Shown: positions 34,601 through 44,851 of the stretch, in pieces | Layout of the letters: each line of letters starts with the position of its first letter | How positions within the stretch are numbered: position 1 is the stretch's first letter | From: DASUAO01 sp035763745 | Lineage (GTDB): Bacteria; Actinomycetota; Acidimicrobiia; IMCC26256; PALSA-555 | Direction of reading: 5' to 3' | DNA length: 51,914 nt | Assembly: GCA_035763745.1 (NCBI GenBank) | Contig: DASUAO010000022.1 | Span: forward strand, 1 to 51,914 | Made by a program: the position numbers and the translations under genes | The notes under the pieces: generated by a model | What the model was told of the DNA's origin: nothing | The model's database searches: none | What the model saw: only the letters and a program-made list of their open reading frames with translations

Positions 34601-34920
34601 GGGTTCGGACCGAAGTGCTCGAGGAGCTTCTGGCGTTGGTTCGGCCCGAGGCCCCGGATCCGACGGCGTTCGCTGATGTCGAGGTCGCGCATCAGCCGCC
34701 GTGCCTTCACCTTCCCGGTGTTCGGCATCGACTCCAGCATGCTCACGACCTTGAGGTTGGCGAGGATCTCGTCACCCCCGGCGCGCTCGAACAGCTGGGA
34801 GAGCGTGATCCGCTCGTCCTTGAGCTGCTCCTTGACATCGGCGCGGATGCGCCGCGCCTCGGCCGCCTTCTCGAGCGCGGCGAGGCGTTGCTCGGGAGTG
34901 AGGGCCGGGGGCTGTGGCAT
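34597..34920 (-). CDS. mihF: Actinobacterial integration host factor
   Basis: Nucleoid-associated DNA-binding protein of the mIHF type, unrelated to the HU/IHF fold; 107 residues. The sequence RLAALEKAAEARRIRADVKE precedes a helix-two-turn-helix region (LANLKVVSMLESMPNTGKVKARRLM) and a conserved terminal SERRRIRGLGPNQRQKLLEHF. Found next to gmk across actinobacteria. Its stop overlaps the gmk start. Confidence 0.95.
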   Translation of the reverse strand: MPQPPALTPEQRLAALEKAAEARRIRADVKEQLKDERITLSQLFERAGGDEILANLKVVSMLESMPNTGKVKARRLMRDLDISERRRIRGLGPNQRQKLLEHFGPNP

Positions 34921-34929
34921 CGCCGCGTC

Positions 34930-34935
34930 AGCATA
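34930..34935 (-). promoter_or_regulatory. -10 box for mihF
   Basis: TATGCT on the minus strand ends 9 bases before the mihF ATG, so the message would have a leader of about two bases. It would allow mihF-gmk expression independent of the pyr operon, whose pyrF stop is 55 bases upstream. Confidence 0.45.
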
Positions 34936-34975
34936 CCCAGCGGCCTCACCGATCCGGTCGGGCAGCCGCGTGAGG

Positions 34976-35668
34976 TCAGTTCGCGCCCATGAGCGCGTCG
35001 GCGACCTCGACCGCGAGTGCCGCGGACGCGGCTTCGGGATCCGGTGCGGCGGTCACGGTGCGACCGATCACCATCCAGTCGGCCCCGGCCGCCGCCGCGG
35101 CGGCGGGCGTGGCGACGCGCGCCTGATCATCGGCGCCACTGCCCGCGAGTCGGAGACCCGGGACCATGGTCCGCAGCCCGACCGTGCGGACATCCGCGAT
35201 CTCGAGCGCGGAGCACACCACCCCGTCGCAGCCCGCGTCCCGCGCCGCTTCGAGCCGTGCGGCGAACGCGCTGGTGTCGGGCTCGCTCGTGAGGACGGTC
35301 ACACCGAGGGCCACCGGTTCGGGGTGGCCGGCCTCGGCCGCGCCGGCACGCAGCCCGTCGACCCCCGCCCGGAGCATCTCGACCCCGCCGGCCGCGTGGA
35401 AGTTGAGGAAATCCACACCGTGCCGCCCCAGCGCGCGGGCGCCCCGGCCGACGGTCGTCGGGATGTCGTGCAGCTTGAGATCGGCGAAGACGCGGAGCCC
35501 CAGCTCGTGCACCACGTCGAACGCCGCGGGGCCTGCCGTCGCGTACAGCTCGTAGCCCACCTTTGCCGCACCGAACCACGGCTGCAGTCGCGTGGCCAGC
35601 GAGACGGCCTCGTCGAGGTCTGGGACGTCGAGCGCGAGCACCATGCGCTCGCGCGCGGGACCGGTCAT
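34976..35668 (-). CDS. pyrF: Orotidine 5'-phosphate decarboxylase
   Basis: Last step to UMP; 230-residue barrel. MVLALDVPDLDEAVSLATRL, the catalytic block RVFADLKLHDIPTTVGRG with the Lys-Asp pair, and MVPGLRLAGSGADDQARVAT are those of the bacterial short form. ATG overlaps the pyrD stop (ATGA). Last gene of the pyr operon. Confidence 0.96.
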   Translation of the reverse strand: MTGPARERMVLALDVPDLDEAVSLATRLQPWFGAAKVGYELYATAGPAAFDVVHELGLRVFADLKLHDIPTTVGRGARALGRHGVDFLNFHAAGGVEMLRAGVDGLRAGAAEAGHPEPVALGVTVLTSEPDTSAFAARLEAARDAGCDGVVCSALEIADVRTVGLRTMVPGLRLAGSGADDQARVATPAAAAAAGADWMVIGRTVTAAPDPEAASAALAVEVADALMGAN

Positions 35669-36645
35669 GGCGTGGCTCCCTGGTGGGGGTTCGGGATCGG
35701 ACCGAGCGCTCCCGTGAGCGACCGGACCTCGGTGACACCGGCCCGTCGGCACCAGCGCTCGAGCTCGCCGAGGATGCGCAACATGGCTCGGGGCTCCGCG
35801 AAGGTCGCGGTCCCCACCCCCACCGCAGCGGCTCCGGCGAGCAGCATCTCGACCGCATCGATGCCGGACGTGATGCCGCCGGTGCCCACGATCGGGACCT
35901 CGGGGAACGCGGCGTGCACGTCGTGCACCGCGCGGAGCGCGACGGGCTTGATCGCGGGGCCGGAGAGCCCGCCGCCGCTGCTCCCGAGGGCGGGTCGTCG
36001 CGCGTCGGCGTCGATGGCGAAGGCCCGGACCGTGTTGATCAGCGTGAGGCCGGTCGCGCCGGCCCCGACCGCCGCGCCCGCGATGGCGACGAGATCGGCC
36101 ACCCCACCGCTCAGCTTCGCCAGCACGGGGACCTGCCCGGCCACGCTGGCCACCGCGCCCACCACTCCTCCGGTGAGCCGAGCGTCGTGGGCGAAGATCG
36201 CATCTCCGGCACGCTGATTGGGACAGCTCAGGTTGACCTCGAGTGCAGTGATCCGGTCGCCCGCGGCCGCGACGAGACGCGCCGCGTCGACGTAGTCGTC
36301 CACCGAGTGACCCCAGATCGAGGCGATCACCCGCGCCCCCCGGCTGAGGAGCGGGTCGAGGTCGTGCTCGAGCCAGTGCGCGGCACCCCGACCCTGGAGC
36401 CCGACCGCGTTGAGCATCCCACCCGCGGCCGGGAGGAGGCGCGGCGGCGGGTTCCCCGGCCAGTCGAAGGCGGCCTGCGACTTCACGGTGACCGCGCCGA
36501 GCGCCGCGGGGTCGCAGAGCTCCGCGAGCTCGGCACCGTGCCCGAACGTCCCGGACGCGGCCACGATCGGGTTCGGGAGCCGGATCGGGCCCAGCGAGAC
36601 CGCCGTGTCGACGATCCCTTCCGTGGCACGGCCGCTGCGGTTCAT
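35665..36645 (-). CDS. pyrD: Dihydroorotate dehydrogenase, class 1B-like
   Basis: Oxidises dihydroorotate to orotate with FMN; 326 residues, cytosolic (no membrane helix). VNLSCPN with the loop Cys, LAKLSGGVADLVAIAGAAVG and GGGLSGPAIKPVALRAVHDV fit the class 1B catalytic subunit. Such enzymes normally pair with the iron-sulfur/FAD subunit PyrK, which is absent from this operon, so PyrK is either encoded elsewhere or replaced. ATG 7 bases after carB; overlaps pyrF. Confidence 0.94.
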   Translation of the reverse strand: MNRSGRATEGIVDTAVSLGPIRLPNPIVAASGTFGHGAELAELCDPAALGAVTVKSQAAFDWPGNPPPRLLPAAGGMLNAVGLQGRGAAHWLEHDLDPLLSRGARVIASIWGHSVDDYVDAARLVAAAGDRITALEVNLSCPNQRAGDAIFAHDARLTGGVVGAVASVAGQVPVLAKLSGGVADLVAIAGAAVGAGATGLTLINTVRAFAIDADARRPALGSSGGGLSGPAIKPVALRAVHDVHAAFPEVPIVGTGGITSGIDAVEMLLAGAAAVGVGTATFAEPRAMLRILGELERWCRRAGVTEVRSLTGALGPIPNPHQGATP

Positions 36646-36652
36646 CGGGCGT

Positions 36653-39964
<3,312 letters not shown>

Positions 39965-39965
39965 C

Positions 39966-40013
39966 TCAGCGGCGCCCAGCGGTCGAGCCGGCGTTGATGA
40001 TCGCGTGGTTCAT
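39966..40013 (-). CDS. Tiny coupling ORF between carA and carB
   Basis: A 15-residue frame, MNHAIINAGSTAGRR, begins on the carA stop (TGATG) and ends one base before the carB ATG. No family is recognisable. It bridges what would otherwise be a 48-base gap and would keep ribosomes moving from carA to carB. Whether the peptide itself matters is unknown. Confidence 0.35.
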   Translation of the reverse strand: MNHAIINAGSTAGRR

Positions 40014-41116
40014 CATCGAGCCTGGGTCATGAGGTCCGTGAACTCCTCGAACAGGTAGGCGGCGTCGTGGGGGCCGGGGCCGGCTTCCGGATGGTGCTGC
40101 ACCCCGAGCGCCGGGGCGTCGAGCAGCCGGAAGCCCTCGACCACGCCGTCGTTGAGGTTCACGTGCGTGAGCTCGGCCCGGTCGAGACCGTCGATCGCGA
40201 TCGCGTAGTTGTGGTTCTGGCTCGTGATCTCGACACGCCCCGTGGCCTGGTGGCGGACCGGGTGGTTGGCGCCGTGGTGGCCGAACAGGAGCCGCTGCTT
40301 CCTCGCCCCGACCGCGAGTCCGAGGATCTGGTGACCGAGGCAGATCCCGAACACCGGGACCGCATCCACGAGCGCGCCGATCTCCGTCACGGCACCGGCC
40401 ACCCCCTCGGGGTCGCCGGGTCCGTTCGAGAGGAACACGCCGTCGGGTGCTCGCCCGAGCACGTCGGCGGCCGAGGTACCGGCCGGGACCACCTCGACCC
40501 GGCACCCCGAGCCCACGAGGTGACGGAGGATCGTGCGCTTGATCCCGAAGTCGTAGGCCACCACCGAGAACGGGGCGTCGTCGTCGCCGACGACGTACGG
40601 CTCGGTGGTGGTCACCTCGGCCACGAGGTCGCGCCCCTCGGTCGGGGGTGCGGCCACCGCGGCGGCGCGCGCGGTCGCCTCGTCGGTGCCGAACGCGCCG
40701 GGGATCGCGCCGGTGTCGCGCAGATGGCGGGTGAGCCGGCGCGTGTCGATGCCGGCGATCGCGGGGACCCCGTGGTTGCGCAGCAGATCGTCGAGGCTCG
40801 CCTCCGAGCGCCAATTGCTCGCCCGTCGCGCGAGGTCCCGCACGATCACGCCGCGACAGAACGGGCGGCGACTCTCGTCGTCGTCGCCGGTCACCCCGTA
40901 GTTCCCGATGTGCGGGTACGTGAACGTGATCATCTGCCCGGCGTAGGACGGGTCGGTGATGATCTCCTGGTAGCCGGAGAGCGCGGTGTTGAAGACGACC
41001 TCCCCCACCGCGACCTCGGCGCCCATGTCGGTCGCGCCCGCGAGCTCGCCCTCGAAGGTGGTGCCGTCGGCCAGGACGAGGACCGCATCCCGGACCTTCG
41101 CTCCCGTTGCCGTCAT
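40013..41116 (-). CDS. carA: Carbamoyl phosphate synthase small chain
   Basis: Glutaminase subunit supplying ammonia to CarB; 367 residues. The N-terminal CarA domain (GYQEIITDPSYAGQMITFTYPHIGNYG) is followed by a class I glutamine amidotransferase with the nucleophile Cys in FGICLGHQILGLA and the His/Glu pair in GVQHHPEAGPGP. ATG overlaps the pyrC stop (ATGA). Confidence 0.97.
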   Translation of the reverse strand: MTATGAKVRDAVLVLADGTTFEGELAGATDMGAEVAVGEVVFNTALSGYQEIITDPSYAGQMITFTYPHIGNYGVTGDDDESRRPFCRGVIVRDLARRASNWRSEASLDDLLRNHGVPAIAGIDTRRLTRHLRDTGAIPGAFGTDEATARAAAVAAPPTEGRDLVAEVTTTEPYVVGDDDAPFSVVAYDFGIKRTILRHLVGSGCRVEVVPAGTSAADVLGRAPDGVFLSNGPGDPEGVAGAVTEIGALVDAVPVFGICLGHQILGLAVGARKQRLLFGHHGANHPVRHQATGRVEITSQNHNYAIAIDGLDRAELTHVNLNDGVVEGFRLLDAPALGVQHHPEAGPGPHDAAYLFEEFTDLMTQAR

Positions 41117-42429
41117 CGCTGGGCCTCGCCGTCGATCACGACCGCTTCTCCTCTGCAGATGGTGTGACGGGCCTTGCCCGTGAGCCGGCGTCCCTCGTAC
41201 GGCGTGTTCCGTGCCCGGCTCGCGAGCCGCTCCGCCTCGACCTGCCATTCGAGCCGCGGATCGATCACGCAGAGGTTGGCGGAGGCACCGGCCTCGATCG
41301 TGCGGCCGTGCTCGGCGAGCCCCGCGATCGCGGCGGGACCCCACGAGAGACGGGCGAGCGCATCGGTGAGCGAGAGCACTCCCGGCTCCACCAGCTCCGT
41401 GAGGGTCAGGGCGAGCGCGGTCTCGAGGCCCAGCATCCCGGGCGGCGCGTCCTCGAACGGTCGTTCCTTGGACTCGGTGGGATGCGGAGCGTGGTCGCTG
41501 GCGATGGCGTCGATGGTGCCGTCGGCGAGCCCGGCCTTGATCGCGGCGATGTCGGCCTCGGTGCGCAACGGTGGGTGCACCTTGTAGCGCGGGTCGAACG
41601 ACGCGCAGCAGGCATCGGTGAGCGTGAAATGGTGGGGTGCGACCTCGGCGGTGACCGGCAGTCCCCTCGCTCTGGCGGCGCGCACGATCTCCACGGACCC
41701 GGCAGTGGAGACGTGCAGGAAGTGGACCGGCGTCCCGGTGAGCTCGACCAGCGCGCAGTCGCGGGCGATGATCGTCTCCTCGGCGATCGCCGGCCGTCCC
41801 GGGATGCCGAGCCGGCTCGACCACTCCCCTTCGTGCATGTGGCCGGTGGCGAGCGTCGGGTCCTCGGCGTGCTGGCCGAGGACCGCACCCGGGAGCGATC
41901 CCGCGTACTCCAACGCGCTCCGCATCACGCCCGCTGACGCGACGCATGCGCCGTCGTCGGTGAAGATCCGGACCCCGAGCGCGTGGAGCTCGCCCATTGG
42001 AGCGAGCTCTTCGCCGGCGCGACCCCTGGTGATCGCACCGGCCGCGTGGACGTCGCAGACCGATGCGGCGCCCGCGGCGAGGACGGCGGCGACCACGGCG
42101 GGATCGTCCTGGGGCGGCTCCGTGTTGGGCATCGCGACGACCGCGGTGAAGCCGCCGAGCGCCGCGGCGCGGGCTCCCGTCTCGATCGTCTCGGCATCCT
42201 CACCGCCGGGCTCACGCAGGTGCACGTGGAGGTCGACGAGCCCCGGAGCGACGATGCATCCCTCCGCGTCGAGGACACGGTCGCCGGTCAGCGCCGCGCC
42301 CACCTCCACGACCCGGCCGTCGGCGACACGCACGTCGGCCATCCGCTCGCCGGACGCGTCGATGACGCGCCCGCCGCGGAGCACGAGCTCGCCACCGCGT
42401 GCAGAGCTGGAACGGTCGGTGTCAGGCAA
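41113..42429 (-). CDS. pyrC: Dihydroorotase
   Basis: Zinc amidohydrolase closing carbamoyl aspartate to dihydroorotate; 438 residues, the long (type I) form. Metal-site motifs: PGLVDLHVHLREPG, the AEVAPHHFTLTD segment and DAIASDHAPHP. The start is TTG at 42429, overlapping the pyrB stop by 8 bases and preceded by GGGAGGG four bases upstream, which makes this non-ATG start convincing. Confidence 0.96.
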   Translation of the reverse strand: MPDTDRSSSARGGELVLRGGRVIDASGERMADVRVADGRVVEVGAALTGDRVLDAEGCIVAPGLVDLHVHLREPGGEDAETIETGARAAALGGFTAVVAMPNTEPPQDDPAVVAAVLAAGAASVCDVHAAGAITRGRAGEELAPMGELHALGVRIFTDDGACVASAGVMRSALEYAGSLPGAVLGQHAEDPTLATGHMHEGEWSSRLGIPGRPAIAEETIIARDCALVELTGTPVHFLHVSTAGSVEIVRAARARGLPVTAEVAPHHFTLTDACCASFDPRYKVHPPLRTEADIAAIKAGLADGTIDAIASDHAPHPTESKERPFEDAPPGMLGLETALALTLTELVEPGVLSLTDALARLSWGPAAIAGLAEHGRTIEAGASANLCVIDPRLEWQVEAERLASRARNTPYEGRRLTGKARHTICRGEAVVIDGEAQR

Positions 42430-43345
42430 CGGGCCCTCCCGAGCCGAGGATCGAGTAGAGCACGGCCATGCGGATCGCGACGCCGTTGGCGACCTGCTCC
42501 GTGATCACCGACGCGGGCCCCTCGGCGACCTCGGGCGCGATCTCGACACCCCGGTTCATCGGACCGGGATGCATGATCAGCACCTCCGGGCCGAGGCGCG
42601 CCGCCCGCTCGACCGTGAGTCCGTAGCGCGTCGTGTACTCGCGCAGGGACGGGAAGCGGGTGCCGTCCACGCGCTCGTGCTGGATGCGGAGCAGGTAGAC
42701 CACGTCGGCCTTCGTGAGCACGTCGTCGAGGTCGGACGTCGCGTCGCCGGGCCAGCACTCGAGCGACTCGGGCAGCATCGTCGGCGGACCGACGAGCGTG
42801 ACGTCGGCGCCGAGCGTCGCCATGGCCTTCGCGGTGCTGCGCGCGACCCGCGACCGGCGGACGTCGCCGACGATCGCGACCCGTGCGCCGTCGAACCCGC
42901 TGCCCCGGTGCTTCAGGAGCGTGAACACGTCGAGCAGCGCCTGTGTGGGGTGCTCGTGACGCCCGTCGCCCGCGTTCACCACCGCGGCGTCGACCCACTC
43001 CGCGACCCGGTGCGGTGCGCCGGCCGCGCCGTGGCGCACGACCATCGCGTCGACGCCCATCGCCTCGATCGTCTGGACGGTGTCGCGCAGCGACTCGCCC
43101 TTCTTCACGGATGACGCCGACACCGAGAAGCTCATCGTGTCGGCCGAGAGCCGCTTGGCCGCGGTCTCGAACGAGAGCCGGGTGCGCGTGGAGTCCTCGT
43201 AGAAGACGGTGGCGACGGTCTTGCCCCGCAGCGCGGGGACCTTGGGGATCTCGCGGCTGGTGACCTCGAGGAACGAGGTGGCCAGCGCACAGACCTCCTC
43301 GATGCCGTCGCGTCCGAGGTCGTCGATCGAGAGCAGATGCCTCAT
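42422..43345 (-). CDS. pyrB: Aspartate carbamoyltransferase catalytic chain
   Basis: Commits carbamoyl phosphate to pyrimidines; 307 residues. YEDSTRTRLSFETAAKRL binds carbamoyl phosphate, followed by the DGRHEHPTQALLDVFT and MHPGPMNRGVEI blocks. No pyrI regulatory chain is present, in keeping with PyrR control. ATG overlaps the pyrR stop (ATGA). Confidence 0.97.
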   Translation of the reverse strand: MRHLLSIDDLGRDGIEEVCALATSFLEVTSREIPKVPALRGKTVATVFYEDSTRTRLSFETAAKRLSADTMSFSVSASSVKKGESLRDTVQTIEAMGVDAMVVRHGAAGAPHRVAEWVDAAVVNAGDGRHEHPTQALLDVFTLLKHRGSGFDGARVAIVGDVRRSRVARSTAKAMATLGADVTLVGPPTMLPESLECWPGDATSDLDDVLTKADVVYLLRIQHERVDGTRFPSLREYTTRYGLTVERAARLGPEVLIMHPGPMNRGVEIAPEVAEGPASVITEQVANGVAIRMAVLYSILGSGGPVA

Positions 43346-44010
43346 GCGTCGGCCCCCTCACTGCCCGCGGGCGCCCCCCAGAGGGCGATGCCGTCGCCCG
43401 GGCCGTCGGGCGGCGCGCCGTCGACCTCCGCGAGGCGCACCCGCACGTCGTCGAAGAGCATCGTGGGGAGGTTCTTGCCCACGTAGTCGGCCCGGATCGG
43501 CAGCTCGCGGTGGCCCCGGTCGACGAGCACCGCGAGCTGCACTGCCCGGGGGCGGCCCAGCTCGGTGAGCGAGTCGAGCGCCGCCCGCACGGTGCGCCCG
43601 GTGAAGAGGACGTCGTCGACGAGGACGACGATGCGCCCACTGACGTCGACCGGCACCTCCGTGGGCCCGAGCGGCTGCACCGGCCGCAGGGCGATGTCGT
43701 CCCGGTAGAAGGCGACGTCGAGGGCTCCGACCGGGACCTCCACGTGCTCGAACGACTCGATCGCGGCGGCGAGCCGGTGCGCGATGGCGACGCCGCGGGT
43801 GTAGAGGCCGATCAGGACGAGGCGCTCGGCCCCGTGGTTGCGCTCGACGATCTCGTGGGCGATGCGGGTGTGGGCCCGGCGCAGGTCGTCGGCGTCGAGG
43901 ACCTCGGCCCGGAAGACGAGATCGGACCGGGACACGAAACGGCCGCCTCCCGAGCTGTCGGGGGCGGCCGCGGCCTCGTTCGGTTGTCCGGCGCTCGTGG
44001 CGTCGGGCAT
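43342..44010 (-). CDS. pyrR: Bifunctional pyr operon regulator / uracil phosphoribosyltransferase
   Basis: UMP-responsive RNA-binding protein that represses pyr genes, with a type I phosphoribosyltransferase fold; 222 residues. The PRPP motif is VVLVDDVLFTGRTVRAALD; GLYTRGVAIAHRLA and DRGHRELPIRADYVGKN are typical. The first 28 residues are a non-conserved extension. First gene of the pyr operon; ATG preceded by GAGAG. A PyrR-binding RNA motif lies 24 bases upstream. Confidence 0.96.
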   Translation of the reverse strand: MPDATSAGQPNEAAAAPDSSGGGRFVSRSDLVFRAEVLDADDLRRAHTRIAHEIVERNHGAERLVLIGLYTRGVAIAHRLAAAIESFEHVEVPVGALDVAFYRDDIALRPVQPLGPTEVPVDVSGRIVVLVDDVLFTGRTVRAALDSLTELGRPRAVQLAVLVDRGHRELPIRADYVGKNLPTMLFDDVRVRLAEVDGAPPDGPGDGIALWGAPAGSEGADA

Positions 44011-44033
44011 CTGCAGCTCTCTTCGGTTCCGTA

Positions 44034-44052
44034 GGAGCCTCTCGGGACTCCC
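44034..44052 (-). promoter_or_regulatory. PyrR-binding RNA hairpin in the pyr leader
   Basis: The minus strand at 44036-44049 reads AGTCCCGAGAGGCT, an exact fit to the PyrR-binding consensus ARUCCNGNGAGGYU known from Bacillus; GGAG and CTCC arms flank it to form a hairpin. A weak -10 (TATACA, 44068-44073) just upstream would put it near the 5' end of the message, ahead of the pyrR ribosome-binding site. That layout suits translational repression as reported in mycobacteria. Confidence 0.8.
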
Positions 44053-44174
44053 TTCACGGTCGAAGCATGTATAGCAGAGCCATCGACACCCGCCGAGCGT
44101 GGCTCGAGATGTCCGGCGAACGACCCTGCCCCACACGCGACGATGGCCCCATACCCGAGCCCCAAGGGGCGGAA

Positions 44175-44204
44175 CCCCAGATGCCCGAACCCCAGATGCC
44201 CGAA
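44175..44204 (+). repeat. 15-bp tandem repeat carrying candidate start codons (2 units)
   Basis: CCCCAGATGCCCGAA occurs twice without a gap (44175-44189 and 44190-44204), giving in-frame ATGs at 44181 and 44196 at the start of the nucleotidyltransferase gene. Both units are identical. Confidence 0.95.
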
Positions 44205-44702
44205 GCCGACGCGGTCGCGATCCTCGACGCGCTCGCCGACGCCGGCGTCGGGATCTGGGTCGATGGCGGGTGGGCCGTCGACGCATTGCTCGGGCGCCAG
44301 ACCCGCCCGCATCGCGACCTCGACCTCACCCTGGAGCATTGCGACGAGGCCGACCTGCTCGCGACGCTCGGTGCCCGTGGGCTCCGCGAGAAGGACGAGC
44401 CGTATGCGCGGCCCTTCAACTACATCCTCGAGGATGACGACGGGCACGAGATCGATCTGCACATCGTCGAGCTCGACGAGCGCGGGAACGGTGACTACGG
44501 CGGTGACGGCGGCAAGAGCTACACGGCGAGCGCACTGAGTGGCCGGGGAACGTTGGGTGGGCGCGCGGTCCGGTGCATCGCAGCCGCGGAGCTCGTTGGC
44601 TTCCACACCGACTACGAGCTGCGCGGCTCCGACTTCCACGACGTCGCGCTCCTCTGCGAGGCGTTCGACATCCCACTCCCCGAGGAGCACCGCGACCGCT
44701 GA
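44181..44702 (+). CDS. Nucleotidyltransferase-fold protein (aminoglycoside/lincosamide adenylyltransferase-like)
   Basis: A 173-residue protein of the small nucleotidyltransferase group that includes ANT(2'')-like and Lnu-like enzymes. The core VWDGG-type motif IWVDGGWAVDALLGRQTRPH RDLDLTLE carries the GG and paired acidic residues for metal-ATP; the C-terminal half (IDLHIVELDERG, GRAVRCIAAAELVGFHTDYE) fits the same group. Substrate cannot be told; most chromosomal relatives have no proven resistance role. Start is ambiguous: ATGs at 44181 and 44196 sit in a 15-bp duplication. Further in-frame starts upstream (44067, 44109) code non-conserved sequence. Plus strand, divergent from pyrR. Confidence 0.8.
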   Translation: MPEPQMPEADAVAILDALADAGVGIWVDGGWAVDALLGRQTRPHRDLDLTLEHCDEADLLATLGARGLREKDEPYARPFNYILEDDDGHEIDLHIVELDERGNGDYGGDGGKSYTASALSGRGTLGGRAVRCIAAAELVGFHTDYELRGSDFHDVALLCEAFDIPLPEEHRDR

Positions 44703-44710
44703 CGACGGAC

Positions 44711-44752
44711 GGTGACTGTCACACCCCCGTGCTTCGATGCAGGCATGGACCG
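44711..44752 (+). repeat. Upstream copy of a 99-bp-spaced start-region duplication
   Basis: This 42-base segment matches 44810-44851 at 37 of 42 positions. It contains the perfect inverted repeat GTGAC-T-GTCAC, a CACCCCC run and CGATGCAGGCATGGA with a start codon (44745). The offset is 99 bases, so the copy is in frame with the HNH gene, and the residues after its ATG (MDRCTDVAAEERDL) resemble those after the second copy (MDRWARVVAELEDL). Confidence 0.9.
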
Positions 44753-44809
44753 GTGCACCGACGTCGCAGCCGAGGAGCGAGACCTCTCGACTGCCCGTCG
44801 CGCGCCGGG

Positions 44810-44851
44810 GGTGACTGTCACACCCCCCTGTCACGATGCAGGCATGGATCG
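44810..44851 (+). repeat. Downstream copy of the start-region duplication, with the HNH gene start
   Basis: Second copy of the duplicated 42-base segment; its ATG (44844) begins the conserved HNH/DUF222 protein. Both copies keep the spacing CGAT-GCAGGC-ATG, compatible with a -10-like element and a leaderless start, and the same GTGAC/GTCAC palindrome about 26 bases upstream. Confidence 0.9.

Noticed and set aside
44067..44180. Longer N-terminus for the nucleotidyltransferase starting at 44067
   Set aside because: It would overlap the pyrR promoter region, and the added 38 residues are not part of the family core.
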